In this document: piece after piece, positions 8,866 through 17,869 of the stretch | Layout: the number at the start of each line of letters is the position of its first letter | How positions within the stretch are numbered: the first letter of the stretch is position 1 | Origin: Roseovarius nitratireducens | GTDB lineage: Bacteria; Pseudomonadota; Alphaproteobacteria; Rhodobacterales; Rhodobacteraceae | DNA: 64,000 bases | Assembly: GCF_002925845.1 (NCBI RefSeq) | Contig: NZ_PDNI01000055.1 | Span: 24,326 to 88,325, forward strand | Reading direction: 5' to 3' | Translations under genes and position numbers: made by a program | The notes under the pieces: generated by a model | Databases searched by the model: none | Told to the model about the DNA's origin: nothing | Seen by the model: the letters and a program-made list of their open reading frames with translations, nothing else

Positions 8866-8918
8866 GTCCGGGGGGCGGACATGCGATGGCGCGGCGGCCT
8901 TCGGCCTTGATTCCGCGC
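8866..8918 (-). repeat. Remnant of the structured intergenic repeat (copy D)
   Basis: On the minus strand it reads GCGCGGAATCAAGGCCGAAG, then GCCGCCGCGC. This is the 5' start and hairpin 1 of copies A-C, with stem GGCC/GGCC closed by GCGCGG/CCGCGC. A second, unrelated stem follows (GTCCG/CGGAC, 8866-8880). The later part of the element is missing. Confidence 0.65.
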
Positions 8919-8923
8919 CGGGA

Positions 8924-8950
8924 CCAAATCCCAAACGACCACTCCAGGCC
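8924..8950 (-). repeat. Gene-3'-end repeat motif, copy 3
   Basis: On the minus strand it reads GGCCTGGAGTGGTCGTTT followed by GGGATTTGG. It begins 18 bp after the pyrD stop, in the orientation of pyrD. Confidence 0.75.
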
Positions 8951-8968
8951 GATCCCCTCAACCGCCGC

Positions 8969-10027
8969 TCACAGCCAGTCCTGCCGCCCCGTGCCCACCG
9001 CCTCGGCCACCGACGCGAACCCGTCGCGCTCCAGCAGCGCCTCCAGCCCCCGCGCGATCTCCGACACCAGCGACAGTCCCTCGTAGACCAGCGCCGAGTA
9101 GAGTTGCACCGCCGTGGCCCCGGCGCGGATCTTGGCATAGGCGTCCTCGGCCGAGCCGATCCCGCCCACGCCAATGAGTGGCATGTCTCCGTCCGTGATC
9201 TGCGACAGCCGCGCCAGTACCCGTGTGGAGCGCTCGAACAGCGGCGCGCCCGACAGGCCGCCCGCCTCGCCGCGCGCGGCCCCGCGCAGCCCCTCGCGCG
9301 ACAGCGTGGTGTTGGTGGCGATGATCCCGGCGACGCCCGCCTCGCGCGCGACATCGGCGATCTCGCCCAGTTCCGCATCGCTCAGGTCCGGCGCGATCTT
9401 GAGAAACACCGGGATGCGCCGGGGTAGCCCGTCGCGCGCCGCCATCACGCCCGCGAGCAGCGCCGCCAGCGCTTCGGCCCCCTGCAACTCGCGCAGCCGC
9501 TCGGTATTGGGGCTGCTGACATTGACGGTGGCGAAATCGAGATGCGCGCCGCAATGGCGCAGCACCGTCGCGAAATCGGCGGCGCGGTCGGCGCTGTCCT
9601 TGTTGGCCCCGAGGTTCAGGCCGATCACCGCGCCCTGCGGGCGCCGGGCCAGCCGCGCGGCGGCGGCCTCCATGCCGTCATTGTTGAAGCCGAAGCGATT
9701 GATGACGCCGCGATCCTCCGCCAGCCGAAAGAGCCGCGGGCGCGGGTTGCCCGGCTGTGCGCGCGGCGTGACCGCCCCCGCCTCGACAAAGCCGAACCCG
9801 GCGCGCGATAGCGGCCCCAGCGCCTCGGCGTTCTTGTCGAACCCGGCGGCAAGCCCCACCGGGTTGGGCAGCGCCATCCCCGCGAGATCGACCCGCAGCC
9901 GTGGCGAGGTGACCGGGCCGGGTGCGGGGGCAAGCCCGAGCCGCAGCGCGCGCAGCGCAAGGCCGTGCGCCGTCTCGGGATCAAGCCGGTGCATTAGGCC
10001 GAGGCCGAGGCGTTCCAACCCAGTCAT
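8969..10027 (-). CDS. pyrD: Dihydroorotate dehydrogenase (quinone), class 2
   Basis: This 352-residue FMN enzyme oxidises dihydroorotate to orotate in pyrimidine synthesis and passes electrons to quinone at the inner membrane. [14 protein letters not shown] near 55-68, [19 protein letters not shown] near 80-98 and VNVSSPNT near 168-175 are class 2 signatures. The catalytic base is the serine Ser172; class 1 enzymes use cysteine. The FMN phosphate loop is [16 protein letters not shown], with [12 protein letters not shown] after it. The start is the ATG at 10027, whose bases overlap the stop of the upstream DUF952 gene (ATGA), indicating translational coupling. Confidence 0.96.
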   Translation of the reverse strand: MTGLERLGLGLMHRLDPETAHGLALRALRLGLAPAPGPVTSPRLRVDLAGMALPNPVGLAAGFDKNAEALGPLSRAGFGFVEAGAVTPRAQPGNPRPRLFRLAEDRGVINRFGFNNDGMEAAAARLARRPQGAVIGLNLGANKDSADRAADFATVLRHCGAHLDFATVNVSSPNTERLRELQGAEALAALLAGVMAARDGLPRRIPVFLKIAPDLSDAELGEIADVAREAGVAGIIATNTTLSREGLRGAARGEAGGLSGAPLFERSTRVLARLSQITDGDMPLIGVGGIGSAEDAYAKIRAGATAVQLYSALVYEGLSLVSEIARGLEALLERDGFASVAEAVGTGRQDWL

Positions 10028-10362
10028 TCGGCGTCCTCGGGGAAGCGGTGCGCGCCCGCCACCAGCGGCAAGGGCCTTGCCCACGCCACATCCTCCAGCC
10101 GCAACGCACGGTAGAGATGTGGGAACAGCGCCCCGCCGCGCGACGGCTCCCATTTCAGGGCGTCACCCAGCCGATCCGCCTCGACCGCCAGCAGCATCAG
10201 CCCGTCCTCGCCCGCGAAATGCTTCGCCGCCGTCTCTGCCGCCTGTTCGGCGGTCGAGAAATGCACGTAGCCGTCGGCCAGATCGACCGGCGCGCCGCGC
10301 GTCTCGCCGTTTGCGCGCAGGGCGTCCCATTCCGGGGCGCGAAAAATCTTGTAGATCAGCAT
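10024..10362 (-). CDS. DUF952 family protein
   Basis: This is a 112-residue cytoplasmic protein with the DUF952 pattern: [37 protein letters not shown] near 31-51, and [22 protein letters not shown] near 71-92. Its biochemical role is unknown. It is upstream of and overlaps pyrD by 4 bp, so the two form an operon. Confidence 0.88.
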   Translation of the reverse strand: MLIYKIFRAPEWDALRANGETRGAPVDLADGYVHFSTAEQAAETAAKHFAGEDGLMLLAVEADRLGDALKWEPSRGGALFPHLYRALRLEDVAWARPLPLVAGAHRFPEDAE

Positions 10363-10458
10363 GGATCGGGTGATGCCGCGCCCGTGGCCCGCCGTCAAGC
10401 GATGCTTGAGGCAGGGTGCGGGATCGGCTAGCAAGATGGTCCACCAAAGGAGACGTTC

Positions 10459-11067
10459 ATGGCGTTCACCATCGCGATCGACGGGCCGGCAGCGGCGGGC
10501 AAGGGCACCATCGGGCGCGCGCTCAGCCACCATTTCGGCTTTGCCCATCTCGATACCGGGCTGCTTTACCGCGCGACCGGGCGGCGCACGCTCGACGGGC
10601 TCGCGCCGGTGGAGGCGGCGCAGACGCTGCGCGCCGAGGATCTCGATGCCGACGACCTGCGCACCCCCGAGGTAAGCCAGGCCGCGAGCCGCGTGGCCGC
10701 CATCCCCGAGGTGCGGCAGGCGCTCCTCGATTTCCAGCGCGCGTTTGCGCGGCGCGCGGGCGGCGCGGTGCTCGATGGTCGCGATATCGGCACGGTGATC
10801 TGCCCCGAGGCGGAGGTGAAGCTCTTTGTCACCGCCAGCGATACCGAGCGCGCGCGCAGGCGACACAAGGAGATGTGCGAAAGCGGCCACGCGGTGACGC
10901 TGGAAGAGGTGATGGACGACCTGCGCCAGCGCGACGCCCGCGACAGTGCCCGCGCGGCCGCCCCGCTGAAACCAGCCGAGGATGCGCTGATGCTCGACAC
11001 CTCGGAAATGTCAATTGAAGAGGCGGTGGCCGCGGCGGTGGCGGCGGTGGACGCCGCGCGGGGCTGA
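10459..11067 (+). CDS. cmk: Cytidylate kinase
   Basis: This 202-residue protein phosphorylates CMP and dCMP with ATP. The P-loop GPAAAGKGT is at 9-17, [11 protein letters not shown] follows near 31-41, and [15 protein letters not shown] near 105-119 is the CMP-binding signature. A strong Shine-Dalgarno (AAAGGAG) stands before the ATG at 10459. In many alphaproteobacteria cmk is directly followed by rpsA; here rpsA lies 18 kb away. Confidence 0.95.
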   Translation: MAFTIAIDGPAAAGKGTIGRALSHHFGFAHLDTGLLYRATGRRTLDGLAPVEAAQTLRAEDLDADDLRTPEVSQAASRVAAIPEVRQALLDFQRAFARRAGGAVLDGRDIGTVICPEAEVKLFVTASDTERARRRHKEMCESGHAVTLEEVMDDLRQRDARDSARAAAPLKPAEDALMLDTSEMSIEEAVAAAVAAVDAARG

Positions 11068-11187
11068 GCGCTCCATCTGGGCAAGAAACCGCTCAGCCGT
11101 TTGCGCGCAGCGGCACGGCTCTTAGGTTGATCGAGCGGTCGCGGCCAGGTGCCCGCGGCGCAGACACCTTAGACCAGAGGAGGCCCT

Positions 11188-11577
11188 ATGCCCACCCGAA
11201 CGATATTCAAGGCAACGACGACGGCCATCGCGCTGGCGTTCGCTGCCGCGCCGGTGACAGTCGTCACCACCCAGACCGCCGCCGCACAGCAGGACGCGAG
11301 CTATTCCGCCGAAGAGCTTGATATCTTTACCGAGGCCCTGCTCGGGGTGGCTGACGTGCGCCAGAAATACAGCACACTCGTGCAAAGCGCCGAGACCGAG
11401 GAGCAGCAGGCCGCCATCGTCGAAGAGGCCAATACCGAGATCATGCAAGTGATCGAGGATACCGAGGGCCTCACCCTTGACCGCTACACAGAGATCGCTG
11501 TGGCCGCCAACAATGATCAGACGCTGAACCAGCGGATCATCAAGCGCGTTCAGGCCATGAATGACCAGAACCAGTGA
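11188..11577 (+). CDS. Secreted DUF4168-domain protein
   Basis: This 129-residue protein has an N-terminal signal peptide (basic PTRTIFKATTT, hydrophobic AIALAFAAAPVTVV, cleavage near TAAAQQ at 32-34). The mature part is a short helical domain resembling DUF4168 (SAEELDIFTEALLGVADVRQKY, then RYTEIAVAANNDQTLNQRI). Function is unknown; family members are periplasmic. AGAGGAGG precedes the ATG at 11188. The pentapeptide-repeat gene follows 70 bp downstream on the same strand. Confidence 0.75.
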   Translation: MPTRTIFKATTTAIALAFAAAPVTVVTTQTAAAQQDASYSAEELDIFTEALLGVADVRQKYSTLVQSAETEEQQAAIVEEANTEIMQVIEDTEGLTLDRYTEIAVAANNDQTLNQRIIKRVQAMNDQNQ

Positions 11578-11647
11578 CCGGCAGGGCCGGGGTTGCATCC
11601 GGGCGCCCCGGCCCGACGCTATCGCGTCGCATTCCAAAGGACAGCCG

Positions 11648-12076
11648 ATGACGTATCACTTTGTCATTCTCGCGGGGCTTCTCGCCCTTGCCTCGCCCGC
11701 CGCGTCCGACACGGACGCATTGGAGCGGGATGGCTCCTGCCCGGGCTGCGACCTGCGCGAGGCAAGCCTCACCGGGGAGGCGCTTGTCGGAGCGGACCTG
11801 ACGGGGGCGAACATGGAGGAAAGCGATTTTTCCGCTGCCGACCTCTTTCTCGCCCTGCTCGACGAGGCGCGCATGGACCGGGCGGATTTCCGCGAGGCAT
11901 CGCTCAAGGCGGCGACGCTGACGGACGCCTCGCTGCGCGACGCGGATTTCCGAGGCGCCGATCTCTCCGGCGCGCGGCTGAAAGGGGCCGACGTGACGGG
12001 CGCGCGCTTCGAGGGGGCAATCCTGTGCAACACGGTCATGCCGGACGGCACCCTGTCGCGCGACGGCTGCGACTGA
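11648..12076 (+). CDS. Secreted pentapeptide-repeat protein
   Basis: This is a 142-residue protein. The signal peptide (MTYHFVILAGLLALASPAAS) is followed by a short segment with two cysteines (CPGCD) and about 14 A(D/N)LxX pentapeptide units from residue 40 to 132 (LREAS LTGEA LVGAD LTGAN MEESD). Such repeats fold into a right-handed quadrilateral beta-helix. A C-terminal pair of cysteines (CNTVM..DGCD) may form a disulfide. Export of a pentapeptide protein suggests an envelope role rather than DNA gyrase protection. The Shine-Dalgarno AAAGGA precedes the ATG. Confidence 0.82.
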   Translation: MTYHFVILAGLLALASPAASDTDALERDGSCPGCDLREASLTGEALVGADLTGANMEESDFSAADLFLALLDEARMDRADFREASLKAATLTDASLRDADFRGADLSGARLKGADVTGARFEGAILCNTVMPDGTLSRDGCD

Positions 12077-12088
12077 CGATCCTGCGGC

Positions 12089-12913
12089 TCAGCCCCCTGC
12101 GTTCGGGAAAAAGAGCTGCTGGCCGTCCACTTCGTAGCCCGCGATCGCGGCCTGCCCCTCGTCCGAGAGTACCCAGTCGATGAATGCCTGACCGGCCCCG
12201 GCCTTGACGCTTGGGTGCTTTTCCGGGTTCACGAGGATGATGCCGTATTGGTTGAACATCTTCGGATCCCCTTCCACGACGATGCCGTAGTTCCCCTTGT
12301 TGCCAAAGGCGATCCATGTGGCGCGGTCGGTCATGATATAGGCGCCCATCGCGGTGCCGGTGTTGAGCGTCGCGCCCATGCCTGATCCCGTCTCGCGATA
12401 CCAGCCGCCCGAGGCGGCCTGCACGTCGATCCCGGCCCCCTTCCACAGGCGCAACTCGGCCTTGTTGGTGCCGCTGTCATCCCCGCGCGAGGCAAAGGGG
12501 GCTTGCGTCCCGGCGATCTTCGTCAGCGCCGCGACCACGTCGCGCGTCCCCGCCACACCGGCAGGATCATCCGGCGGGCCGACGATGACGAAATCATTGT
12601 ACATCACGTCGAACCGCGTCACGCCGTGCCCCTCGGCCACGAATTTCTCTTCCGCCGGCTTGGCATGAACGAAGAGCACGTCGCCATCCCCATTGGCGGC
12701 GTTCTTGATTGCCTGCCCGGTGCCCACGGCCACCACCCGCACGTCGATGCCTGTCTTGTCCTCAAACATCGGCAGGATGTGGTCGAACAGGCCCGAATTC
12801 TGCGTCGAGGTGGTCGATTGCACCACGATGAACGCGTCCTGTGCCAGCGCCGCGCCGGTCCCGAGGGCCAGTGTCGCGCCGAGCGCAAGCGAAAGAAGGA
12901 AACGTCTGAACAT
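12089..12913 (-). CDS. tupA: Tungstate ABC transporter, periplasmic binding protein
   Basis: This 274-residue protein has a signal peptide ending near ALAQ (residue 25). The mature start, VVQSTTSTQNSGL (31-43), is the TupA anion-binding motif, and FASRGDDSGTNKAEL.LWKGAGID is also conserved. TupA binds tungstate with high selectivity over molybdate. It is the last gene of a tupB-tupC-tupA set on the minus strand, 25 bp behind tupC. Molybdate cannot be excluded from sequence alone, but the STTS motif and gene order favour tungstate. Confidence 0.92.
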   Translation of the reverse strand: MFRRFLLSLALGATLALGTGAALAQDAFIVVQSTTSTQNSGLFDHILPMFEDKTGIDVRVVAVGTGQAIKNAANGDGDVLFVHAKPAEEKFVAEGHGVTRFDVMYNDFVIVGPPDDPAGVAGTRDVVAALTKIAGTQAPFASRGDDSGTNKAELRLWKGAGIDVQAASGGWYRETGSGMGATLNTGTAMGAYIMTDRATWIAFGNKGNYGIVVEGDPKMFNQYGIILVNPEKHPSVKAGAGQAFIDWVLSDEGQAAIAGYEVDGQQLFFPNAGG

Positions 12914-12938
12914 TGCACGCTCCGTGTCGGGTCGGGGT

Positions 12939-13709
12939 TCAGTGGGATGTTCCGGTATAGAGCCGCCCCTGCGTCCAGGCGCGGGCGGCCTCAGAGCGCG
13001 GCGCGCCCAGAACCTGATCGAGCGTGCCGCGCTCCGCGACGCGCCCGGCATCGAGAAAGATCACCTCGTCACCCATGCGCCGCGCCTGCCCGAGGTCATG
13101 GGTAACCATGACGATGGTCACCCCGCGTGCATGGGCTGCATTCACCAGTTCCTCGATCATCTGCGTCGAGGCGGGGTCGAGGCTGCTGGTGGGCTCATCG
13201 AGGAACAGCAGGTCCGGCTCGCACACCAGCGCGCGCGCCACGGCGAGGCGCTGTTGCTCGCCGCCCGACAGCACGCGCGCGGGTTGGCCTGCCAGGTCGG
13301 AGAGCCGCGCCATGTCCAGCGCTTCCTGCGCGCGCTCCGCGCGGGCGCGGCCCGCCATCCCGTGGACCTTGAGCGCGAAATTCAGATTGGCCAGCACCGA
13401 CCGGCGCAGCATCACGGGACGCTGAAACACCATCGCCTGCGCCCGCCGCGCGCCGCGGTCGGGCGCATGACCGCGCCACAGCACCTGCCCCGATGACGGC
13501 GTGAGCAACCCGTGCAGCAGCCGCAGAAGCAGGCTCTTGCCGCTGCCATTGGCCCCCATCACGAGGGTGCGCTTGCCCGGCTCTATCCCGAGGTCTATGC
13601 CGTGGATGAGGGTCTGCCCGCCCGCCGAGAAACTCAAGCCGCGCGCCGCCAGCAGCGGTTGCGCGGCAACGGCGCTCTCGGCGAGGATATCCATCACCGT
13701 GTCACGCAT
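12939..13709 (-). CDS. tupC: Tungstate ABC transporter, ATP-binding protein
   Basis: This 256-residue ATPase has Walker A GANGSGKS at 52-59, signature LSGGEQQR at 147-154, Walker B LLFLDEP at 167-173 and switch His in VMVTHD. It energises uptake through TupB. Its start lies 8 bp inside tupB, consistent with one transcript. Confidence 0.93.
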   Translation of the reverse strand: MRDTVMDILAESAVAAQPLLAARGLSFSAGGQTLIHGIDLGIEPGKRTLVMGANGSGKSLLLRLLHGLLTPSSGQVLWRGHAPDRGARRAQAMVFQRPVMLRRSVLANLNFALKVHGMAGRARAERAQEALDMARLSDLAGQPARVLSGGEQQRLAVARALVCEPDLLFLDEPTSSLDPASTQMIEELVNAAHARGVTIVMVTHDLGQARRMGDEVIFLDAGRVAERGTLDQVLGAPRSEAARAWTQGRLYTGTSH

Positions 13710-14409
13710 AGGCTGCCCGCACCGCCGAGGCGCGCAGCGCCATCACCCCGGCATTGACGATCACCGCCAGCCCCAGCAGCAGCACGCCCAGCGCCAGCGC
13801 CAGTTCCAGGTTCCCCTTGGAAGTCTCCAAAGCGATGGTCGTGGTCATCACCCGCGTCACGTGGTTGATATTGCCACCCACGATCAGCACCGCCCCCACC
13901 TCGGCCACCGCGCGGCCGAAACCGGCGAGCGCCACGGTCAACAGGCTATAGCGCGCATCCCACAAAAGAGCGGTGACCCGCGTCCGTGCCGTCAGGCCGA
14001 ACGAGGCGAATTGCTCGGCATATTCGCCGTGCAGATCCTCCACCACCTGTTTCGTCAGCGCCGCCACGATGGGCGTGACGAGGATCGTCTGCGCAATGAT
14101 CATCGCCGTGGGGGTATAGAGCAGCCCGAGGATGCCCAAGGGCCCCGCGTTCGACAGCATCAGGTAGACAAACAGCCCCACCACCACCGGCGGCAGCCCC
14201 ATCAGCGCGTTGAGCAACACCGTCACCGTGCCCCGCCCGCGAAAGCGGAACGCCCCCACGACCGCGCCCAGCGGCAGGCCGATCAGGCACGAGATGGCCA
14301 CGGCCGTGAGCGTCACGCGCAGCGACAACAGCACGATTTCGCTCAGGTCCCGATCCCATGTCAGGATCAGGCCGAGTGCCTCCGCCATGATGTCGCCAAA
14401 GCTGAACAC
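13702..14409 (-). CDS. tupB: Tungstate ABC transporter, permease
   Basis: This is a 235-residue integral membrane protein with about six segments and a binding-protein-dependent transport loop (AEQFASFGLTARTRVTALLWDARYSL near 132-157). It starts with GTG at 14409 behind GGGGAG. It is first in the tupBCA operon. Upstream (14410-14455) is A/T-rich with an AAAAAAA run, and CGTTATGTG is present on the coding strand; a ModE-like operator is possible but not convincing. Confidence 0.92.
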   Translation of the reverse strand: MFSFGDIMAEALGLILTWDRDLSEIVLLSLRVTLTAVAISCLIGLPLGAVVGAFRFRGRGTVTVLLNALMGLPPVVVGLFVYLMLSNAGPLGILGLLYTPTAMIIAQTILVTPIVAALTKQVVEDLHGEYAEQFASFGLTARTRVTALLWDARYSLLTVALAGFGRAVAEVGAVLIVGGNINHVTRVMTTTIALETSKGNLELALALGVLLLGLAVIVNAGVMALRASAVRAAYA

Positions 14410-14551
14410 GCGCGTTTTCTCCCCTTACCGGGAAAAAAAGCACAAAAACACATAACGCGCCAGCCCGAATCTCGCGGACCGCGCTCAGCCAATATCGAGC
14501 CCATCGCGCGCCCCGATCTCCGACAGCGCCGCCGCGATCCGCCCGCCCGCG

Positions 14552-15679
14552 TCACTCACCTGAAAACTCCGCGCGCACGGCGCCCGTATGCGCCCCGAGC
14601 CCGGGCACCGGTCCGGGCGTGCGTGGCGCGCCGTCCACCAATGCGCCGGGGGCCAGCATTCGCACCGGCCCCGAGGGCGTCTCGACGGTGACGTGGCGGT
14701 TCTGCGGGTGGGCGACGAGGTCTTCCATGTCGCTCACCCGCCCATAGGCGATTCGCGCCGCGCGCAGCCGCTCGGCCATCTCGTCGCGTGCCACGGCGGC
14801 AAACACCGGCCGCAGGATCGCGTCGAGCGCCGGGCGGTTGGCGACGCGCGCGGAATTGCTGTCGAATCGCGGGTCGCGGGCAAGCGCCGCATCCCCGAGG
14901 ATCACCTCGCAAAACGCGGCCCATTCGCGCTCGTTCTGGATCGAGATCAGCAGCGATTTGCCGTCCGCCCCCTCGTAGACACCATAGGGCGCGATGGTCG
15001 GGTGGTTGAGGCCCGCGCGCGCCGGCACCTTGCCGCCATAGGCGTATTGCAGATACGGCACGTTCATCCAGTCGGCGAGCGCGTGAAACAGCGACACCGC
15101 GACATGCCGCCCCGTGCCGGTGGCGGCGCGCCCGATCAGCGCCTCGAGGATCGCCTGATAGGCCGTCATTCCCGCCGCGATATCGCAGACCGACACGCCG
15201 GTGCGCGCAGGCCCCGCCGCGTTGCCGGTGATCGACGACAGCCCCGATTCGGCCTGCACCAGCAGGTCATAGGCCTTGAGATCGGCCAGCGGCCCCTCCT
15301 CGCCATAACCCGAGATCGAAACGGTGATGAGTCGCGGATTGTCGGCGCGAAGCCGGTCGGGGGCAAATCCCAGCCGGTCGATGGCCCCCGGCGCAAGGTT
15401 CTGGATGAACACATCCGCGCGCGCCAGCATCCGCTCCATCAGCGCGCGATCGGTGTCTTGCCGCAGGTCGAGGCAGGCCGATTCCTTGCCCCGGTTGAGC
15501 CAGACGAAATAGGCGCTCTCGCCATGCACGTGGCTGTCATAACCGCGTGCGAAATCGCCCTCGGGCCGCTCCACCTTGATGACCCGCGCCCCCGCCTCGG
15601 CCAGCCGCCCCGAGCAATAGGGCGCGGCCACCGCCTGTTCGACCGAAACAACGAGAAGACCAGAGAGATCGGCAGGCAT
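14552..15679 (-). CDS. CoA-transferase family III (CaiB/BaiF) protein
   Basis: This 375-residue protein has the catalytic aspartate in VSVCDIAAG (Asp166), which forms the acyl-aspartyl intermediate in formyl-CoA transferase-like enzymes. The region corresponding to racemase GHD is KAYDLLVQAESG, so this is a transferase, unlike the AMACR-type gene at 2291. It moves CoA between carboxylic acids. It is divergent from an acyl-CoA dehydrogenase and a MaoC-like hydratase, so it probably activates their substrate, perhaps a C4-C5 dicarboxylic acid such as mesaconate, itaconate or methylsuccinate. That substrate is inferred from the set of enzymes only. Confidence 0.87.
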   Translation of the reverse strand: MPADLSGLLVVSVEQAVAAPYCSGRLAEAGARVIKVERPEGDFARGYDSHVHGESAYFVWLNRGKESACLDLRQDTDRALMERMLARADVFIQNLAPGAIDRLGFAPDRLRADNPRLITVSISGYGEEGPLADLKAYDLLVQAESGLSSITGNAAGPARTGVSVCDIAAGMTAYQAILEALIGRAATGTGRHVAVSLFHALADWMNVPYLQYAYGGKVPARAGLNHPTIAPYGVYEGADGKSLLISIQNEREWAAFCEVILGDAALARDPRFDSNSARVANRPALDAILRPVFAAVARDEMAERLRAARIAYGRVSDMEDLVAHPQNRHVTVETPSGPVRMLAPGALVDGAPRTPGPVPGLGAHTGAVRAEFSGE

Positions 15680-15816
15680 GGGTAGGCTCCTTTGATTGCG
15701 GACCAGACAATGCCGGGTCGTGGCGGCAGAGGAAAGCCCGGTTTCGCGCGGGCCCGATATTCCCCTCGGATGCAAAACCTGCGAGGTATCAGCCGGAAAA
15801 GACGGGGGCACACACC

Positions 15817-17001
15817 ATGACCACATTCGATCCCACCGCTGCGCATGCCGATATCCGCGACGGCGTGGCGCGGGTCTGCGCGGGGTTTCCCGGCGCCTAT
15901 TGGCGCGATCTCGATGCGCGGCGCGCCTACCCGACCGAATTCGTCGCGGCACTCATCCGCGAGGGCTATCTCGCCGCGATGATCCCCGAGGAATACGGCG
16001 GCTCGAACCTGCCGCTCACCGCCGCCGCGGTGATCCTCGAAGAGATTCACCGGCAGGGTTGCAACGCCGCCGCCTGCCACGCGCAGATGTACACGATGGG
16101 CACGCTCCTGCGCCACGGATCACAGGCGCAAAAGGCGGCATATCTGCCCGGCATCGCTGACGGCTCGCTGCGGCTTCAGGCGTTTGGCGTGACCGAGCCG
16201 ACGAGCGGCACGGACACGCTGGCATTGAAGACCACGGCCCGGCGCGAGGGCGATGACTATGTCATCAATGGCCAGAAGATATGGACCTCGCGGGTGGAAC
16301 ATTCCGATCTCATGATCCTTCTGGCCCGTACCACCCCGCGTGACGAGGCGGCCTCGCGCACTGATGGGCTGTCGGTGTTCCTCGTCGATCTGCGGGGCAA
16401 GGTGGGCAACGGCGTGGAAATCCGCCCCATCCGCACGATGATCAACCACGCCACAACCGAGGTGTTCTTTGACAATTTGCGCATCCCCGCGGACAGCCTC
16501 ATCGGCAAGGAAGGGAAGGGCTTTCGCTACATCCTCTCGGGCATGAATGCCGAGCGCATCCTGATCGCCGCCGAGTGCATCGGGGACGCGAAATGGTTCC
16601 TCAAGACCGGGGCGGACTATGCAAGCGCGCGCGAGGTGTTCGGAGAGCCCATCGGCGCCAACCAGGGGGTTCAGTTCCCGCTGGCGCGCGCGCAGGCGCA
16701 CATGATGGCCGCCGAGGCGATCGTCTACCGCGCGGCGGCCATGTATGACGCGGGCGAGAACCCGGGGGTTGAGGCCAACACCGCCAAGCTGCTCGCGTCC
16801 GAGGCAAGCTGGGAAGCTGCCGAGGCTTGCATGCAGACCCATGGCGGCTTTGCCTTCGCCGAGGAATACGATGTCGAGCGCAAGTTCCGCGAGGCGCGGC
16901 TCTACCAGATCGCGCCGATTTCGACCAACCTGATCCTGTGCCACATTGCCGAGCGGGTGCTCGGCCTGCCCAAGTCCTACGGGCCCGGGCGGGGCAACTG
17001 A
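15817..17001 (+). CDS. Acyl-CoA dehydrogenase
   Basis: This 394-residue FAD enzyme contains FGVTEPTSGTDTLALKTTA near 123-141 (FAD/substrate loop), GQKIWTSRVEHSD near 152-164 and QTHGGFAFAEEYDVER near the C-terminus. The usual catalytic glutamate of medium-chain enzymes (YEGT) is replaced by LYQIAP. Glu246 in SGMNAERILIA sits where isovaleryl-CoA and long-chain enzymes carry their base, so a branched or substituted acyl-CoA is likely. It is 10 bp upstream of the MaoC-like gene in the same operon. Confidence 0.9.
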   Translation: MTTFDPTAAHADIRDGVARVCAGFPGAYWRDLDARRAYPTEFVAALIREGYLAAMIPEEYGGSNLPLTAAAVILEEIHRQGCNAAACHAQMYTMGTLLRHGSQAQKAAYLPGIADGSLRLQAFGVTEPTSGTDTLALKTTARREGDDYVINGQKIWTSRVEHSDLMILLARTTPRDEAASRTDGLSVFLVDLRGKVGNGVEIRPIRTMINHATTEVFFDNLRIPADSLIGKEGKGFRYILSGMNAERILIAAECIGDAKWFLKTGADYASAREVFGEPIGANQGVQFPLARAQAHMMAAEAIVYRAAAMYDAGENPGVEANTAKLLASEASWEAAEACMQTHGGFAFAEEYDVERKFREARLYQIAPISTNLILCHIAERVLGLPKSYGPGRGN

Positions 17002-17011
17002 GGGGCGTGCC

Positions 17012-17839
17012 ATGGACGACTATTCCGACTGGATCGGCTGGGGGTATACGCGGTCAGAGCCCGTTTCTGAACGGCTGATCGCGCAGTACCGCGCCACTCT
17101 GGCGGGCTATCTGGCCGAGGCGGAGGTGCCGGTCGGGCTGCACTGGTGCCTCGTGCCGGACGCGGTTGAGCCGGACAAGCTGGGCCGCGACTGCCACCCG
17201 AAGACCGGCCTCTTCCTGCCCGCCCTGCCGCTCCCGCGCCGGATGTGGGCGGGAGGGGAGCTGGAATTTCACGCGCCTTTTCAAGCGGAAGATGTGGTGA
17301 CGCGCGAGACAGTGATCGAGGACGTGGCCTTCAAGCAGGGGCGCAGCGGGCCGCTCGGTTTCGTCACGCAGCGCCATGTCTACAGCGTCGAGGGCGCGCC
17401 GCGCATCACCGAGCGGCAGGACATCGTCTATCGCGAGGATCCGAAGCCGGGGCAGGCGCGCGTGCCTGCGCCCGCAGAGGATTGGCCGGGGTCCGAGACG
17501 TGGCACCTCACGCCCGACCCGACGCTGCTGTTTCGGTTCTCGGCACTCACCTTCAACGGCCACCGCATCCATTACGATCACCCCTATGCCACGCAGGTCG
17601 AGGGCTACGAGGGGCTCGTGGTGCACGGGCCGATGCAGGCGGTTTGGATGATGAACCTCGCGGTTCACGTAGCCAACCGCACGGTTCGCCGCTTTTCCTA
17701 TCGCGGTCTCAGCCCGCTCATCTGCGGCGCGGCGGTGGCCATCGAGGCGCGCGAGACAGCGGGCGGGCTGGACCTGCGCGTGCGGCGCGCGGCGGACGGG
17801 GTGGCGACGATGGAGGCGCGGGCGCATCTGGTGGATTGA
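17012..17839 (+). CDS. MaoC-like / HTD2-type acyl-CoA hydratase
   Basis: This 275-residue protein resembles FAS1-type dehydratase-like and mesaconyl-C4-CoA hydratase-like proteins. The N-terminal hotdog has LHWCLVPDAV..LGRDCHPKTGLFLPALPLPRRMWAGGELEFH. The second hotdog has the active-site signature LTFNGHRIHYDHPYA near 184-198 and VVHGPMQAVWMM near 208-219. Members hydrate mesaconyl-, itaconyl- or similar enoyl-CoA. Together with the CoA-transferase and dehydrogenase next door it suggests a methylsuccinate/mesaconate-like catabolic module. The ATG at 17012 follows the dehydrogenase stop by 10 bp. Confidence 0.82.
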   Translation: MDDYSDWIGWGYTRSEPVSERLIAQYRATLAGYLAEAEVPVGLHWCLVPDAVEPDKLGRDCHPKTGLFLPALPLPRRMWAGGELEFHAPFQAEDVVTRETVIEDVAFKQGRSGPLGFVTQRHVYSVEGAPRITERQDIVYREDPKPGQARVPAPAEDWPGSETWHLTPDPTLLFRFSALTFNGHRIHYDHPYATQVEGYEGLVVHGPMQAVWMMNLAVHVANRTVRRFSYRGLSPLICGAAVAIEARETAGGLDLRVRRAADGVATMEARAHLVD

Positions 17840-17860
17840 CATAACTAGTTTTATCGTTAT
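17838..17860 (+). promoter_or_regulatory. Probable ArsR operator/promoter region upstream of arsR
   Basis: GACATAACTAG at 17838-17848 recurs exactly at 18208-18218 before the permease gene. Here it extends into an inverted repeat ATAAC-N10-GTTAT (17841-17860). The stretch is A/T-rich in a GC-rich region and touches the arsR start, as expected for autoregulation. Confidence 0.65.
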
Positions 17861-17869
17861 ATTGACCAC

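Noticed and set aside
14410-14455. ModE-like operator upstream of tupB
   Set aside because: Only one half-site-like CGTTATGTG is present, with no second half at the right spacing.
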